A stretch of DNA of 6,522 nt from an uncultured Atopobium sp. (GTDB lineage Bacteria; Actinomycetota; Coriobacteriia; Coriobacteriales; Atopobiaceae): assembly GCA_946647055.1 (NCBI GenBank), contig CAMPCT010000126.1, forward strand, positions 1 through 6,522, given 5' to 3'. Position 1 is the first letter of the stretch, and each line of letters starts with the position of its first letter. Positions 6,080 through 6,522 of this stretch are shown in pieces. The position numbers were made by a program, and so were the translations under genes. The notes under the pieces were generated by a model. The model was not told the origin of the DNA, did no database searches, and saw only the letters and a program-made list of their open reading frames with translations.

Positions 6080-6083
6080 CTCC
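6080..6083 (-). promoter_or_regulatory. Ribosome-binding site of arcD (supports GTG start)
   Basis: GGAG on the minus strand, 10 nt before GTG 6069. The TGA at 6078-6076 is in frame with arcD and rules out any start further upstream. A nearby ATG (6079-6077) is in another frame. Confidence 0.7.
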
Positions 6084-6112
6084 AAATTTCCGATCGATTT
6101 TTTCACAAAGAT

Positions 6113-6155
6113 AGCCGGCCAACCAAAGGAATCTCCTTCCTGAGGTTGGCCGGCT
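6113..6155 (-). terminator. Long hairpin with nested stem between arcB and arcD
   Basis: Perfect 12-bp arms (6113-6124 and 6144-6155) enclose a 19-nt loop that itself folds as AAGGA-ATC-TCCTT (6126-6138). On the minus strand only ATCTTTGTG follows, a weak U-tract, so it may be a leaky terminator or an RNA-processing/stabilising stem setting arcB to arcD ratio. Nothing on the plus strand would use it. Confidence 0.55.
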
Positions 6156-6186
6156 TGACAAGTCGCAAGCAGACGGCTCGCCTAGG

Positions 6187-6202
6187 ATAGCCCAGGGGCT
6201 AT
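6187..6202 (-). other. Small hairpin just after arcB
   Basis: ATAGCC and GGCTAT pair around a 4-nt loop, 11 nt beyond the arcB stop codon on the minus strand. It has no U-tract. It may contribute to 3'-end structure of the arcB message; the function is uncertain. Confidence 0.25.
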
Positions 6203-6213
6203 GAGGCTGCGTG

Positions 6214-6522
6214 CTACTTCAGGGTCGCGTACATGACGGCCTTGATGGTGTGCATGCGGTTCTCGGCCTCGTCGAAGACACGGCTCGCCGGGCTCTCGAA
6301 GACCTCGTCCTCGACCTCCATCTCGGTGATGCCGAACTCCTCCGCGACCTCCTTGCCGTGGGTGGTGTTGGTGTCGTGGAAGCTGGGCAGGCAGTGCAGG
6401 AAGATGGCGCGGGGGTTGGCCTCGGCCATGAGCTCCTTGGTGACGCGGTACGGGGAGAGCATGGCGATGCGCTCGCCGAACAGGTCATAGGACTCGCCCA
6501 TGGAGACCCAGATGTCGGTGTA
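6214..6522 (-). CDS. arcB: Ornithine carbamoyltransferase, C-terminal part (cut by window edge)
   Basis: The last 102 residues plus a TAG stop; the frame stays open to the window end, and a complete enzyme of about 330 aa would have its N-terminal two thirds outside. In the ADI pathway the enzyme phosphorolyses citrulline to ornithine and carbamoyl phosphate. Seen in this fragment: DIWVSMGE (3-10), with the Asp and SMG of the ornithine-binding loop; HCLP (43-46) with the active-site Cys; and the C-terminal FESPAS...[15 protein letters not shown] block (75-97), characteristic of ornithine rather than aspartate transcarbamylases. Context beside arcD points to the catabolic enzyme (arcB) rather than biosynthetic argF, but the fragment alone cannot decide this. 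The carbamoyl-phosphate-binding STRTR motif lies outside the window. Confidence 0.92.
   Translation of the reverse strand, partial: YTDIWVSMGESYDLFGERIAMLSPYRVTKELMAEANPRAIFLHCLPSFHDTNTTHGKEVAEEFGITEMEVEDEVFESPASRVFDEAENRMHTIKAVMYATLK

Noticed and set aside
1..6522. tRNA genes, CRISPR arrays, insertion sequences
   Set aside because: No cloverleaf, regularly spaced repeats, transposase motifs or terminal inverted repeats were found; the window looks like a stable metabolic cluster.

Overview
This window holds most of an arginine-catabolism (arginine deiminase, ADI) gene cluster. All five genes are read on the minus strand. In transcription order they are: the 3' end of a catabolic ornithine carbamoyltransferase (arcB, cut by the window edge), an APC-family arginine/ornithine antiporter (arcD), a fold-type I PLP aminotransferase of the kind found in ADI operons (arcT-like), a YfcC/DcuC-family 12-TM transporter, and an arginine deiminase homologue (arcA-like). 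No carbamate kinase (arcC) is present; it would have to lie elsewhere.

The coding DNA is GC-rich with strong G/C third positions, which is why long meaningless ORFs appear on the opposite strand. Gene content and protein character suggest a fermentative high-GC anaerobe, perhaps a coriobacterium (Olsenella/Collinsella/Atopobium type). That assignment is inference from general resemblance only.

Layout from right to left: arcB ends at 6214. A 144-bp gap with a 12-bp stem holding a nested hairpin precedes arcD (GTG start, 6069-4615). A strong hairpin plus T4 follows, and the arcT ribosome-binding site lies just beyond it (arcT 4533-3412). A 409-bp gap comes next, the only large intergenic region. 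It has a 12-bp perfect inverted repeat, an AT-rich island with repeated CATACG half-sites around a perfect TATAAT, a short arginine-rich leader ORF, and a good sigma-70-type promoter (TTGCTA-17-TATCAT) about 55 nt before the YfcC-family gene (3002-1524). A G-rich hairpin and a 191-bp gap with paired GGAAACGT repeats precede the ADI homologue (1332-127), which ends in a textbook terminator at 61-97.

Expected pathway: arginine enters in exchange for ornithine, is deiminated to citrulline, and citrulline is split by ArcB to ornithine and carbamoyl phosphate, with ATP normally made by carbamate kinase. The main surprise is the ArcA-like protein. It keeps the nucleophilic Cys, the Glu of EGG and both guanidinium-binding Asp positions, but has Phe where ADIs carry the catalytic His, and EGGC instead of EGGD. 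It may not be a conventional arginine deiminase. The cluster also pairs two unrelated transporter families, each used as 'ArcD' in different bacteria.
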